The position numbers and the translations under genes are program-made. 64,000 nucleotides of DNA, taken from the NCBI GenBank assembly GCA_035560555.1, contig DATMZF010000061.1:27688-91687 (forward strand), in the 5' to 3' direction. The notes under the pieces were generated by a model, which worked only from the letters and a program-made list of their open reading frames with translations, was not told where the DNA came from and searched no databases. Position 1 is the first letter of the stretch, and every line of letters starts with the position of its first letter. Positions 16,317 through 25,055 of the stretch are shown here, one piece after another. This DNA comes from UBA11090 sp035560555. Lineage in GTDB: Bacteria; Spirochaetota; Spirochaetia; Treponematales; Rectinemataceae.

Positions 16317-17244
16317 AGCAAAATCCTTGAGAGTCGCCTACGGCGAAGCGTTGGCCGAACTCGGAGTGTTGAACGATAAAGTAGTCGTCCTCGACGCCGA
16401 TCTTTCGCACGCCACCATGACGAGCATTTTCGCGGCCAAGTATCCGGAACGCTTCTTCAATTTCGGCCTGGCCGAGGCGAACATGATGTGCGCGGCCGCG
16501 GGCATTTCGCATTCGGGCCTCATTCCCTTCGCGAGCACCTTCGCCCTCTTCGGAACGGGACGCGCCTATGAGCAGATCCGCAATTCAATAGCCTACGTCA
16601 ACGCCAACGTCAAGTTCGGCTTTTCGCATTCGGGGCTTTCGGTCGGCGAGGACGGAGGCAGCCATCAGAGCATCGAGGACATCGCCCTCATGCGGGTGGT
16701 CCCCAACATGACGATATTCGTGCCCTGCGATTCCGTCGAAACGAGGAAGGCGGTATTCGCGGCGGCCGCGATAGACGGCCCCGTCTATATCCGCGTCGCC
16801 CGGCCTGTCGTGGAAACCTTCACGACGGAAGACGCGCCCTTCGTTCCCGGCAAGGCCAACATCCTGCGCGAAGGCTCGGACATCTGCGTCATCGCGACGG
16901 GACTCATGGTGAAGGAAGCCCTGAAGGCCGCCGATGCCCTGGCCGCCGACGGCATCCGCGCGACCGTGGTGAACATGCACACGATAAAACCCTTCGACGA
17001 GGAATGCGTGCTTAGGATGGCCAAAAAATGCGGCGCCATCGTCAGCGTCGAGGAGCACTCGATCATCGGCGGCCTTGGTTCGGCCGTGGCCGAAGCCCTC
17101 GCGGGCTATTCCGACGCTAAATTCAAGCGCATGGGCATCCAGGACAGATTCGGCTGCTCCGGAAAACCCGCCGATCTTTTCGCGGAATTCGGCCTCACGC
17201 CGGCCGACATAGCGGCCGCCTGCAGATCGCTCATCGGCCGATAA
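16309..17244 (+). CDS. Transketolase, C-terminal (pyrimidine-binding) subunit
   Basis: 311 residues covering the PYR and C-terminal domains: ERFFNFGLAEANMMCAAAGIS (with the catalytic-type Glu of the LAEANM motif), FGFSHSGLSVGEDGGSHQSIED, and a transketolase C-domain with DICVIATGLMVKEAL. Overlaps the N-terminal subunit by 8 bases, so the two are made in equal amounts. The pair together has the length of a full transketolase (about 580 residues against about 650 for the housekeeping enzyme), which is normal for split forms. Confidence 0.9.
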   Translation: MPEAKSLRVAYGEALAELGVLNDKVVVLDADLSHATMTSIFAAKYPERFFNFGLAEANMMCAAAGISHSGLIPFASTFALFGTGRAYEQIRNSIAYVNANVKFGFSHSGLSVGEDGGSHQSIEDIALMRVVPNMTIFVPCDSVETRKAVFAAAAIDGPVYIRVARPVVETFTTEDAPFVPGKANILREGSDICVIATGLMVKEALKAADALAADGIRATVVNMHTIKPFDEECVLRMAKKCGAIVSVEEHSIIGGLGSAVAEALAGYSDAKFKRMGIQDRFGCSGKPADLFAEFGLTPADIAAACRSLIGR

Positions 17245-17254
17245 GGAGAACATC

Positions 17255-17659
17255 ATGGAAATTCTGCAATACGACTACGCGGAGAGCGGCCTCAAGCGCG
17301 TCTACGAAAACGAGAAATGGATGGTCGGCATCAAGAACTGGAAGCCGGCCAACGATATCCAGAATATGGACTGCCTGGAGCGGCATAACGCGACCGACGA
17401 ACTTTTCATCCTCCTCGCCGGCAAATGCACGCTTCTTTTCGCCAACGAAACCGCCGGGGGCTTAACGATCGAGGCCCTGCCGATGAAGCCCATGAAGGTG
17501 TACAATATTCCCAGGACGCTCTGGCACAACACGGTGACGATGACCGACACCAAACTCATCCTCGTTGAGGACGTTACGACCTCGTCGGCGAACAGCGACG
17601 TGGTCATGCTCGACGCGGGCCAGATAGCGAGGGTGAAGAAGCTGGTGGCCGGCATCTAA
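17255..17659 (+). CDS. Cupin-like small protein
   Basis: 134 residues, starting 7 bases after AAGGAG. Strand-rich with RHNATDELFILLAGKCTLLFA and YNIPRTLWHNTVTMTDTKLILVED, which look like the two conserved cupin motifs (His, Glu and the later His). It is probably a metal-binding sugar-acid isomerase or accessory enzyme. It lies between the transketolase pair and a sugar dehydrogenase on the same strand with small gaps, so it belongs to the same catabolic operon. The exact reaction is unknown. Confidence 0.7.
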   Translation: MEILQYDYAESGLKRVYENEKWMVGIKNWKPANDIQNMDCLERHNATDELFILLAGKCTLLFANETAGGLTIEALPMKPMKVYNIPRTLWHNTVTMTDTKLILVEDVTTSSANSDVVMLDAGQIARVKKLVAGI

Positions 17660-18775
17660 ATGAAAAGAATACGCGCTGGTCTCATTGGCGTCGGCAAAAT
17701 CGGCATGGCGCATATCGAGGCCATCAGGAGGCTGGGCTACGCCGATGTGGCGGCCATCGTCGTGCGCGACGAGGCCAGGGCGAAGGAACTCTGCGAATAC
17801 TACGGCATTCCCAGGCGCTATGCCGATTACAGGGAAATGCTCGCCGATCCGGACATCGATGTCGCGCACAACTGCACGCCGAACAAAGCTCATTTCCAGA
17901 TCAACAAGGACCTCATCCTCGCCGGCAAACATGTTCTCTCCGAAAAGCCGCTGACCGTCGAGCCCCGGGAATCGGCCGAACTCGTGGAGCTTGCCGCGGC
18001 GAAAGGGGCGCTCACCGCCGTGAACTTCGTCTACCGGCATTTCCCAGTCGTTCAGCGCGTACGGGACATGATAAATGGCGGCGAGCTGGGCGAGATCTAT
18101 TCCGTCAATGGCACGTATTTCCAGGATTGGCTGCTCCGCGATACCGATTACGACTGGCGCGTGGAAGCGAGCCTGGGCGGCCCCTCGCGGGCGATGGCCG
18201 ACATAGGCTCGCACTGGTGCGATCTCGCCCAATTCCTTCTGGGACAGGATATCGCGGAAGTGTGCGCCGACCTGGCGACCTTCATACCTGTCAGGGTAGA
18301 ACGGATATCGACGGAGCCGCCCGTCACGAGGAGGGTCCATGTCGATACCGAGGATTACGGCAGTGTCCTCCTTCGCTTTTCAGGCGGCGCGCGCGGGGCG
18401 TTCACCGTATCCCAAGTGAGCGCGGGCAGAAAACTGGGGCTCTGTTTCGAGATCGACGGCAGCGCGGCCTCGGTCCGCTGGGATTTCGAACACGCGGACA
18501 GACTGTGGATCGGCCACCGCGACGGACCCAATGAGGAACTCTTCGCGCATCCGGGGCCGCTCGATGAATTCGGCAAGAACCGCCGCCTTCGCGGCGGCAC
18601 CGCGGAGCGTTGGCCCGACGCCCAGAAGAACATGATCGACAGCTTCTACGGGGCGATCCTCCATGGTGACCCGCCGCGCTATGCGGACTTCGCCGAAGGC
18701 CACAAAGTCAACAAGGTCGTGGAGGCGATCCTGGAAAGCGACCGGAGCCGGGGCTGGGAGAGAGTTCGCCCCTGA
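17660..18775 (+). CDS. Gfo/Idh/MocA family oxidoreductase
   Basis: 371 residues, ATG immediately after the previous stop. The N-terminal Rossmann fold has GLIGVGKIGMAHIEAI; the EKPLTVE motif (about residues 95-101) carries the catalytic Lys of the family. The C-terminal part has GGPSRAMADIGSHWCDLAQFL, with the family's His. It oxidises or epimerises a sugar or inositol-like substrate with NAD(P). It is the last gene of the fadR-controlled operon and probably feeds or balances the transketolase substrate (inference). Confidence 0.9.
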   Translation: MKRIRAGLIGVGKIGMAHIEAIRRLGYADVAAIVVRDEARAKELCEYYGIPRRYADYREMLADPDIDVAHNCTPNKAHFQINKDLILAGKHVLSEKPLTVEPRESAELVELAAAKGALTAVNFVYRHFPVVQRVRDMINGGELGEIYSVNGTYFQDWLLRDTDYDWRVEASLGGPSRAMADIGSHWCDLAQFLLGQDIAEVCADLATFIPVRVERISTEPPVTRRVHVDTEDYGSVLLRFSGGARGAFTVSQVSAGRKLGLCFEIDGSAASVRWDFEHADRLWIGHRDGPNEELFAHPGPLDEFGKNRRLRGGTAERWPDAQKNMIDSFYGAILHGDPPRYADFAEGHKVNKVVEAILESDRSRGWERVRP

Positions 18776-18849
18776 TCTCCCCATCAGCCGGAATCGATTG
18801 ATGGCGATCTAAAACCTTTTCACTACGTTTCCAGAAGAGGCCGTGGCCA

Positions 18850-19155
18850 GTGAAAGTCGTAATTGTCGGAGCCGGCATTCTCGGCATCCAGATAGCCAGG
18901 GAATTGGTGGCGGAAAACAGGGATGTGGTGATTATCGAACGGAATCCCGACATCGCCAAGGGCATAGCCAACGAACTCGATTGCATGGTCCAGGAGGACG
19001 ACGGGGGAAGCCTCGAAACGCTCGCCGAGGCGGGGACGGCCGACGCGGATTGGCTCATAGCCCTGACTGGAAGCGACGACGCCAATATCGTTTTCAGGGG
19101 AACGATATCGTCCATCTTCTCGGCGAGCTCAAGGAACTGGGCGTTCCCAGTTTAG
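18850..19155 (+). pseudogene. TrkA-N (potassium uptake regulator) remnant
   Basis: The first 82 codons are a good TrkA Rossmann domain: VVIVGAGILGIQIARELV, DVVIIERNPDIAKGIAN, DWLIALTGSDDANIVF. After that the frame departs from the family and stops at residue 101, where full TrkA has over 400 residues. Sequence in a second frame to about 19295 stays open but does not look like the rest of TrkA. It reads as a 3'-deleted or frameshifted gene. No TrkH partner is nearby. Confidence 0.65.
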
Positions 19156-19346
19156 CGGGATCCTCCCCTAAAGGCCGTCACCTCGGAAAAGAGCTAAACG
19201 CCCAGTCGCTGCTGGGAAATCCCGTCATCAAGGTGATCGACGAACACCGCGACTTCGCGAAGGTCGCGCGGTGGAGTACCCGGATACCGGGGTGATATGC
19301 CGGCGCGATACTCGATATCATGCGCAAAGCCAACAAACTTTTACGC

Positions 19347-20192
19347 CTAAGCCTTGATGCCCGAAAGCGTCGTGCCTTCGATGATATAGCGCCTGAAGAT
19401 GAGGAATACGATAATCACCGGAATAATCCCCAAGGCGGCGCCCGACATCATGAGGCCGTAATCGTCCACGAACTGGCCACGAAAGCGCGTCAGGCCCAGC
19501 TCAAGCACGAACATCCTCTGCGAATTGGTGATGACGAGGGGCCACATGAAGTCGCCCCAGGCCGTCATGAACTGGAAGATCGCCAGCGCGACGGCCGAAC
19601 TGGCCGAGAGCGGCACGATGATCGCGAAGAAGGTCCGCCAGAGGCTCGCGCCGTCGATCTTGGCCGCCTCTATCATCTCGTCGGGAATGGCCTGCATGTT
19701 CTGCCTTATGAAGAATATCCCGAAGCTCGAGATCACGATCGGGAAAATGAGGCCGGTGTAGGTATCGATGAGCTTCAGCTTCACGCTGAAGACGTAGAGC
19801 GGGATGATGTAGCACTGGAAGGGTATCATCAGGGTCGCGAGGACCAGGAAGAAGAGGGTTTTCTTGAAGGGAAAGCGGAATTTAGCGAAGACGAAGCCCG
19901 CGGCGAGGGATGAGAAGGTGGAAAGGACCGTGCCGACGACGGCCACGATGCTGCTGTTGAGGTAGTAGCGCAGGAACTTCGCGTCGCTTATCAACTCCAT
20001 GAAATTCTCGAGATAGATTTTCCGCGGAAGAATCGTCAGCGGCACCTTGAAGATTTCGGCGTCGGACTTGAAGGCCGTCACGATCATCCAGAAAAACGGG
20101 AAGATGATGACGATGGACGACAGGGCGAGCGCGATCTCCGTGACCGCGGTATTCGCCCTCTTTTTCGCTTTGTAGCTCAGGCTTCCCGTCAT
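19347..20192 (-). CDS. Sugar ABC transporter permease (MalG type)
   Basis: 281 residues with six hydrophobic segments and an EAA loop EMIEAAKIDGASLWRTFFAIIVPLS (about residues 172-196). The C-end FRRYIIEGTTLSGIKA is characteristic of the MalG/UgpE group. The start lies 3 bases after the stop of the other permease, so the pair is translationally linked. Last gene of the minus-strand ABC operon. No ATPase gene in the operon. Confidence 0.9.
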   Translation of the reverse strand: MTGSLSYKAKKRANTAVTEIALALSSIVIIFPFFWMIVTAFKSDAEIFKVPLTILPRKIYLENFMELISDAKFLRYYLNSSIVAVVGTVLSTFSSLAAGFVFAKFRFPFKKTLFFLVLATLMIPFQCYIIPLYVFSVKLKLIDTYTGLIFPIVISSFGIFFIRQNMQAIPDEMIEAAKIDGASLWRTFFAIIVPLSASSAVALAIFQFMTAWGDFMWPLVITNSQRMFVLELGLTRFRGQFVDDYGLMMSGAALGIIPVIIVFLIFRRYIIEGTTLSGIKA

Positions 20193-20195
20193 GGC

Positions 20196-21095
20196 TTATT
20201 CCTCTTCCTTGGCCAGCCGGAACTGGATCAGCGTCATGGCGAGGACGACCACCATGAGGATCATGGCCTCGGCCGACGCGCTGCCCATCTTGAAATACCC
20301 GAAGCTGCGCGTGTAGATATCGGATACGAGGACATCCACCTGGGCTCCTCCGCCCTGTTTTCCCATGGTCATGACATAGAACTGGGTGAACACCTTCAGG
20401 TTGTTGATGACCGACATGACGGTGACGAAGAGGGTGATCGGCTTCAGGAGAGGCAGGGTGATCTTGGAGAAAATCGTCCAGGGCCGCGCCCCGTCCATCT
20501 CGGCCGCTTCGTAATAGGTCCGCGAAATATTCTTCAGCCCGACGGAAAAAATCATCATATTGTAGCCGATGACCTTCCATACGCTGACGATGATGACCGA
20601 TACCATGGACATCTTGGGCTGGGCAAGCCAGGCCACGCGCGGCAGGCCGATCGCCTGAATCATCAGGTTGATGAAGCCGTTCTCCCAATCGAAGAGCCAC
20701 ATCCACACAAGGCAGACGGGAACGAAGGTGAGGACGACGGGAATGAAGATGACCGTCTCGTACACCGAGGAAAAAGGCACCTTTTTGTTGATCAGATAAG
20801 CGAAGAGGAGACCCAGCGCGACGGAGAAGAGGGTCGTGTAAAGGGTGAAGCTCATCGTATTCATGAAAGCCGAGAAAAAAGTCTTGTCCTGGAAGAGCCT
20901 GACGTAGTTCCTCAAACCCACGAAATTCCCGAAGCCGTCGATCAGGCTCCAGTTGAAGAAACTGCCCGTGAAGGTGATGCCGATGGGGATGAGCCGTATG
21001 ATGAGGAAGCCGAGCATCGTGGGGACGAGTATGGCGAGGATGAAGCCGGCTTCCTCTCTGTTGGTGAAAAGCTTTTTCCTGGTTATGGTCGGCAT
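20196..21095 (-). CDS. Sugar ABC transporter permease (MalF type)
   Basis: 299 residues from the ATG after GGAGGGATTGAGG (a TTG two codons upstream is a less likely start). Six hydrophobic segments and an EAA loop TYYEAAEMDGARPWTIFSKITLPLL. It forms the channel with the following permease. Separated from its binding-protein gene by a very stable hairpin, the same layout as in the other importers of this window. Confidence 0.9.
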   Translation of the reverse strand: MPTITRKKLFTNREEAGFILAILVPTMLGFLIIRLIPIGITFTGSFFNWSLIDGFGNFVGLRNYVRLFQDKTFFSAFMNTMSFTLYTTLFSVALGLLFAYLINKKVPFSSVYETVIFIPVVLTFVPVCLVWMWLFDWENGFINLMIQAIGLPRVAWLAQPKMSMVSVIIVSVWKVIGYNMMIFSVGLKNISRTYYEAAEMDGARPWTIFSKITLPLLKPITLFVTVMSVINNLKVFTQFYVMTMGKQGGGAQVDVLVSDIYTRSFGYFKMGSASAEAMILMVVVLAMTLIQFRLAKEEE

Positions 21096-21119
21096 CCTCA
21101 ATCCCTCCGCGGGAAGGGT

Positions 21120-21156
21120 GGGGGCGCCCGGCGGCGGAACGCCGCCGGGCGCCCCC
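21120..21156 (-). terminator. 17-bp perfect hairpin between SBP and permease genes
   Basis: Arms at 21120-21136 and 21140-21156 (GGGGGCGCCCGGCGGCG on the plus strand) with a 3-base loop. It has no U-tract. Like the hairpins after dctP and the SBP at 12435, it is placed to protect the upstream SBP message. Confidence 0.6.
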
Positions 21157-21185
21157 GGTTCCTGGTCACGCTTTGGCGCTGTCCG

Positions 21186-22478
21186 TTATTTCGCGTAGAG
21201 GCCTTCGTCCTTGAGCATGTCGTCGACGATGACGCCCACCTTATTGATCGCATCGCGGATCTTGGCTTCGTTGCCCTGGAGCGAGCTTTCGCGGAAGAGC
21301 TTGGTGATTTCCTCGCCCACCTTGATCATGATGCCGTTTTCGGCCGTGAGGCGTTTCTGCCAGATGAACTTGAGGTCCTTGGGGTTGTCGACGCCGGCCA
21401 TGAGCTGGGGAGCGGCCTCGAGCAGCTTGCTGTAGTCGAGATCGGCGCGGGTGGAGAGCCAGCCCGTCTCCTTGACCATCCGCTCCATGACGGGCTTGGA
21501 ATAGAAATAGGAGACGAATTTCCAGGCTTCTTCCTGGTTCTTCGAGGCCTTGGGCACGAACATGTTGCGCGTGATGGCGAAGGTGCCGCGCTGCGTTCCC
21601 TTGGGAAGGGCGGCCGCGCCGTAGTTGAGGCTGGGCGCCGCTGTCTTGAGGGTTCCGACGACCCACTGCTCGCGCTGGAACATGGCGGCCTTGCCCTGGG
21701 CGAAGGCGTCGGAGTCCTGCTTCACGTTGAAGTCCGTCACCTTGTACTTGTAGATGAGGTCGAGATAGAGGTTGAGGGCCTTGTAGCCAGCGTCGTTGGC
21801 GAAGCCGTTGTGGAACTTGCCGGGGCTGGTCTTGCTCTCTTCGAGGATGTCGCCGCCGAAGGGCATGAGGCCGAAGGCCCAGAATTTCTCGCAGGTGCCG
21901 GATGGGTTGCCGGCGAAGCGCATCGAGAGGCCGGAGCGCGTGACGTTGCCCTGGGCGTCGTACTTGGTTAGCTTCCGCGCGTAGTCGATCATCTGGTCGA
22001 TGGTGTCGGGAGGTCCTTTGAGGCCGGCTTCGGCGAGCATGTCCTTGTTGTAATACAGGACTTCGCTGTAGAAGCAGAAGGGAAGGCCCATCATCTTGTC
22101 GCCATAGAGCACGTCGTGGAGATATTCCTTGTTGATGACGTCCATCGTGTTCTTTCTCACGTCGGCCGGTACTTCGTTGAAATACTTGGTGGCGAAGGGA
22201 AAGGACTGGAGGCTGATGAGTTCCAGGATGTCCGCTGAAGTCTGGGAGGGCACGGCCATGCCTAGCTTGTTGCTGAGGTCGGCCAGCGCGAAGGTCTGGA
22301 TCTCCACCGTGATGCCGGGGTTTTTCGCCGTGAAATCCTTGGCCACGGATTCATAGAAGCCCTGAAGCTCAGGGTATCCGCTCCAGAGCGTGAGCTTGAC
22401 GGGTTTGTCCGCCGCGCCGACGCAAAATGCGGCGACGAGAAGAGCCGCGACGATAATCAAATGTTTCCTGTTGATCAT
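21186..22478 (-). CDS. Sugar ABC transporter substrate-binding protein (family 1)
   Basis: 430 residues. Signal peptide at residues 1-22 (HLIIVAALLVAAFCVGAA). The mature N-end VKLTLWSGYPELQGFYE and the later ASADILEL-type segment fit family 1 binding proteins for oligosaccharides or glycerol-phosphate. SD GGTGAGGGAG precedes the ATG. It is the first gene of a three-gene importer operon lacking an ATPase and enzymes, so the substrate cannot be narrowed. A palindromic operator lies upstream. Confidence 0.88.
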   Translation of the reverse strand: MINRKHLIIVAALLVAAFCVGAADKPVKLTLWSGYPELQGFYESVAKDFTAKNPGITVEIQTFALADLSNKLGMAVPSQTSADILELISLQSFPFATKYFNEVPADVRKNTMDVINKEYLHDVLYGDKMMGLPFCFYSEVLYYNKDMLAEAGLKGPPDTIDQMIDYARKLTKYDAQGNVTRSGLSMRFAGNPSGTCEKFWAFGLMPFGGDILEESKTSPGKFHNGFANDAGYKALNLYLDLIYKYKVTDFNVKQDSDAFAQGKAAMFQREQWVVGTLKTAAPSLNYGAAALPKGTQRGTFAITRNMFVPKASKNQEEAWKFVSYFYSKPVMERMVKETGWLSTRADLDYSKLLEAAPQLMAGVDNPKDLKFIWQKRLTAENGIMIKVGEEITKLFRESSLQGNEAKIRDAINKVGVIVDDMLKDEGLYAK

Positions 22479-22510
22479 ACTCCCTCACCTTTCGCCCGAT
22501 TCTTTCGCTC

Positions 22511-22528
22511 GGATCGCGTACGCGATCC
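22511..22528. promoter_or_regulatory. 18-bp perfect palindrome, operator candidate
   Basis: GGATCGCGTACGCGATCC, perfectly symmetric, in the 5' leader of the minus-strand ABC operon, about 25 bases downstream of its -10. No regulator gene is adjacent. Confidence 0.5.
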
Positions 22529-22552
22529 ACAATATTGTAACTCCAAAAATTG

Positions 22553-22581
22553 ATACTAGGTGAGTTTTTTTATGCCGTCAA
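22553..22581 (-). promoter_or_regulatory. Promoter of minus-strand sugar ABC operon
   Basis: Minus-strand -35 TTGACG (complement of 22576-22581), spacer 17, -10 TAGTAT (complement of 22553-22558). Confidence 0.6.
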
Positions 22582-22673
22582 GGTTGAATCCATTTGCGGC
22601 GATCGCTGCAGCTTTTACCGGAATTATTCATTATCCTATACATTAGGTGGATATTGTCACGTAGGAGGCTGCC

Positions 22674-23873
22674 ATGAAGAAGTCGGTGAAGGGGAATGTG
22701 TCCTGGGTAGGGAAAATCGACTGGGAATTGAGGAAGTTCCACGGCGAGGAATATTCGACCCATAAAGGCTCCAGCTACAACTCCTATGTCATAGAGGAGG
22801 AGAAGACCGTCCTCATCGACACCGTATGGCTGCCCTTCGCGAAGGAATTCGTGGACAACCTGGAAACCGAGGGAATTCTTGGCAGGCTGGACGCCATCGT
22901 CCAGAACCACGGCGAGGTGGATCATTCAGGCGCCCTGCCCGAATTGCTGCGCCGCCGGCCCGATCTGCCGATTTACTGCACGGCCAACGCGGTGAAATCG
23001 CTGAAAGGCCAGTACCACCAAGACTGGAACTTCAAGGTGGTGAAAACCGGCGACAAGCTGCCGCTGGGCAACGGGAAGGAACTGGTTTTCGTGGAAGCGC
23101 GGATGCTCCACTGGCCCGACACCATGTTCAGCTATCTTTCGGGGGAGGCCCTGCTCTTCTCGAACGACGGTTTCGGCCAACACTACGCCTCCGAGCTTCT
23201 CTTCAACGATCTCGTGGACCAGGCCGAACTCTACGCCGAATGCATCAAGTACTACGCGAACATACTCACGCCTTTCAGCGCTCTCGTCAAAGCCAAGATA
23301 GAGGAAATAGTCGGGATGAAGCTGCCGCTCGAGATGATAGCGCCCAGCCACGGCATCATCTGGAGGAAGGACCCTCTCCAGATCGTCGGGAAGTACCTCG
23401 AATGGTCGCAGAACTATCGGGAAGACCGGATCACCCTGCTCTACGATTCCATGTGGAGCGGAACGAGGCGTCTGGCTGAGGCCATCGCCGAGGGCATCGC
23501 GGAAGTCTCGCCCTCCACGGAGATCCGCCTCCACAACATGGGCAAGTCCGACAAGAACGACGCCATCACCGACGTGTTCCGCTCCAAGGCCATCTTGCTC
23601 GGTTCGCCCACCATCAATACCGGCATTCTTCACTCGATCGCGGGCATTCTCGAGGAAATTCGGGGCCTGAGGTTCAAGAACAAGAAGGCCGCCGTATTCG
23701 GCTGCTACGGCTGGTCCGGCGAAGGCAACAAGCTTCTGGCCGAATCGATCAGGGCGGGCGGATTCGAGGTGCTGGGAGAGGGCTTGCGGAATCTATGGAA
23801 CCCCGACGAGGCCGGCCTCGCCAGCGCGAGGGAGTTCGGGAAGAAGTTCGCGGCTGATACGGCGCTTCTCTAG
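22674..23873 (+). CDS. fprA: FprA-type flavodiiron protein
   Basis: 399 residues: N-terminal metallo-beta-lactamase-like diiron domain and C-terminal flavodoxin domain (about residues 255-395). Di-iron ligands are visible in NHGEVDHSG (His79, Glu81, Asp83, His84) and in the later SHGIIWR. The flavodoxin loop is LLYDSMWSGTRRLAEAI. These cytosolic enzymes reduce oxygen to water or NO to nitrous oxide with electrons from rubredoxin, protecting anaerobes. Length is typical. The SD AGGAGG is 4 bases before the ATG. No rubredoxin gene is adjacent. Confidence 0.93.
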   Translation: MKKSVKGNVSWVGKIDWELRKFHGEEYSTHKGSSYNSYVIEEEKTVLIDTVWLPFAKEFVDNLETEGILGRLDAIVQNHGEVDHSGALPELLRRRPDLPIYCTANAVKSLKGQYHQDWNFKVVKTGDKLPLGNGKELVFVEARMLHWPDTMFSYLSGEALLFSNDGFGQHYASELLFNDLVDQAELYAECIKYYANILTPFSALVKAKIEEIVGMKLPLEMIAPSHGIIWRKDPLQIVGKYLEWSQNYREDRITLLYDSMWSGTRRLAEAIAEGIAEVSPSTEIRLHNMGKSDKNDAITDVFRSKAILLGSPTINTGILHSIAGILEEIRGLRFKNKKAAVFGCYGWSGEGNKLLAESIRAGGFEVLGEGLRNLWNPDEAGLASAREFGKKFAADTALL

Positions 23874-23907
23874 GCGCGGCCTTATAAATTGCCATCAGGA
23901 GTATGAA

Positions 23908-24447
23908 ATGAAACGGATCGTTAAACTGTCTGTCCTCGTCGCCCTAGCCATGGCTTCGGCCAGCCTCTGGGCGGAAACCAAGAAACCCCTCGACCTCGTT
24001 CCGGCTCTCGACCTGCAGCGTTATCTCGGCCGCTGGTACGAGGTCGCCCGCTATCAGCACGGATTCGAGAAGACCCTCGTCGGCGCCACCGCCGAATACG
24101 CCCTCAGGGATGACGGCAGGATTTCGGTGCTCAATTCCGGGTTCAAGAAAACCCTCGAGGGGAAGTACACCGACGTGAAGGCGGTGGCATGGAGACCCGA
24201 CGAGGCGGTGCCGGGCGCTCTAAAGGTGAAGTTCTTCGGTCTCTTCACCTCGGACTATCTGGTCTTCGGCCTCGACGACGAGGATTACCAGTGGGCTCTC
24301 GTGGGCAACAACAGCAGAAAATACCTCTGGCTCCTCTCCCGCACGCCCGAGGTGGCTCCCGAGCTCCTCGAGAAGATGAAGGGCATGGCGGAAGCCCAGG
24401 GTTACGATCTTTCCAGGCTCTATATCGTTCCCCAGAAGGCGCGTTGA
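23908..24447 (+). CDS. Lipocalin family protein (Blc-like)
   Basis: 179 residues with a Sec signal peptide (residues 1-21, LVALAMASASLWA) but no clear lipobox Cys. The lipocalin signature is LQRYLGRWYEVARYQHGFEK (about residues 35-54), followed by the short-beta-barrel strands and the C-terminal YDLSRLYIVPQ. Blc-like lipocalins bind lipids in the periplasm or at the outer membrane. It starts 34 bases after fprA and is probably co-transcribed. Confidence 0.88.
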   Translation: MKRIVKLSVLVALAMASASLWAETKKPLDLVPALDLQRYLGRWYEVARYQHGFEKTLVGATAEYALRDDGRISVLNSGFKKTLEGKYTDVKAVAWRPDEAVPGALKVKFFGLFTSDYLVFGLDDEDYQWALVGNNSRKYLWLLSRTPEVAPELLEKMKGMAEAQGYDLSRLYIVPQKAR

Positions 24448-24482
24448 GCGATAAAGACTCTTGGGCAGGATGAGGCAATTCC

Positions 24483-24506
24483 GAGGCCGGCGCGTTCAGC
24501 GGCCTC
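24483..24506. terminator. Weak bidirectional hairpin
   Basis: GAGGCCG (24483-24489) pairs with CGGCCTC (24500-24506), 10-base loop, between the convergent lipocalin and AbrB-type genes. It has no U-tract. Confidence 0.35.
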
Positions 24507-24518
24507 TTGGGCGGCTCC

Positions 24519-25007
24519 TCAGGGGGCGAAGAACGATGCCAGAAGCGGCGTCATTATCAGCACGAGGACCATCCTGAAGAGATGGAAGGTCATCGATATG
24601 GGCGTTTCGGCGCCCCCATCGGTCATCGAGAGGGCCATGCCGGAGAGGCCTCCGGGCGCCGTGGCGAAGATCGCCGTCCTGATGTCGAGGTGGAATACCT
24701 TATTCAACACGACCGCGAGCCCGAAACAGAAGAGGGTGAGCACGACGATATAGCAGAGGGCGATGGGGACGACCGTCGGGTGTTTCTTAATGACCTCGAT
24801 GTCGGAGTTCGAGACGATGATATAGGCGACGAGAAGCTGGGAAATGACGGAGAGGGCGCCGCCGGCCGGCAGGTTCGTGGAGAAAAAACCTTTCGCGAGA
24901 AGCCCGGCTATCATGCCGCCCGTGAGATAGCCCGAAGGCAGCTTCAGCCGGTTGCCGAGCCATGCGCCGACGAGAATTGCCGCGATGATGATGCTTTTTT
25001 CCTTCAT
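24519..25007 (-). CDS. AbrB-type membrane protein (half-length)
   Basis: 162 residues with about five hydrophobic segments. The motif LPAGGALSVISQLLVAYIIVSNSD and FATAPGGLSGMALSMTDGGAETPISMTFHLFRM match one repeat of the AbrB/ammonia-monooxygenase-like membrane family, whose full members have two copies (about 350 residues). Single-repeat versions exist and may dimerise. The function is uncertain, proposed as small-molecule transport. It lies downstream of the GntR gene on the same strand, 48 bases apart, so the regulator may control it. Confidence 0.75.
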   Translation of the reverse strand: MKEKSIIIAAILVGAWLGNRLKLPSGYLTGGMIAGLLAKGFFSTNLPAGGALSVISQLLVAYIIVSNSDIEVIKKHPTVVPIALCYIVVLTLFCFGLAVVLNKVFHLDIRTAIFATAPGGLSGMALSMTDGGAETPISMTFHLFRMVLVLIMTPLLASFFAP

Positions 25008-25055
25008 GATGTTCTCCTAATCGGTTTTTGCCGACCTGCCTGGTATGACGAAGTC

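Noticed and set aside
12435..22478. The family 1 ABC operons called incomplete for lack of an ATPase gene
   Set aside because: Sharing one ATPase of the MsmK/UgpC type among many sugar importers is established, so the absence is expected.
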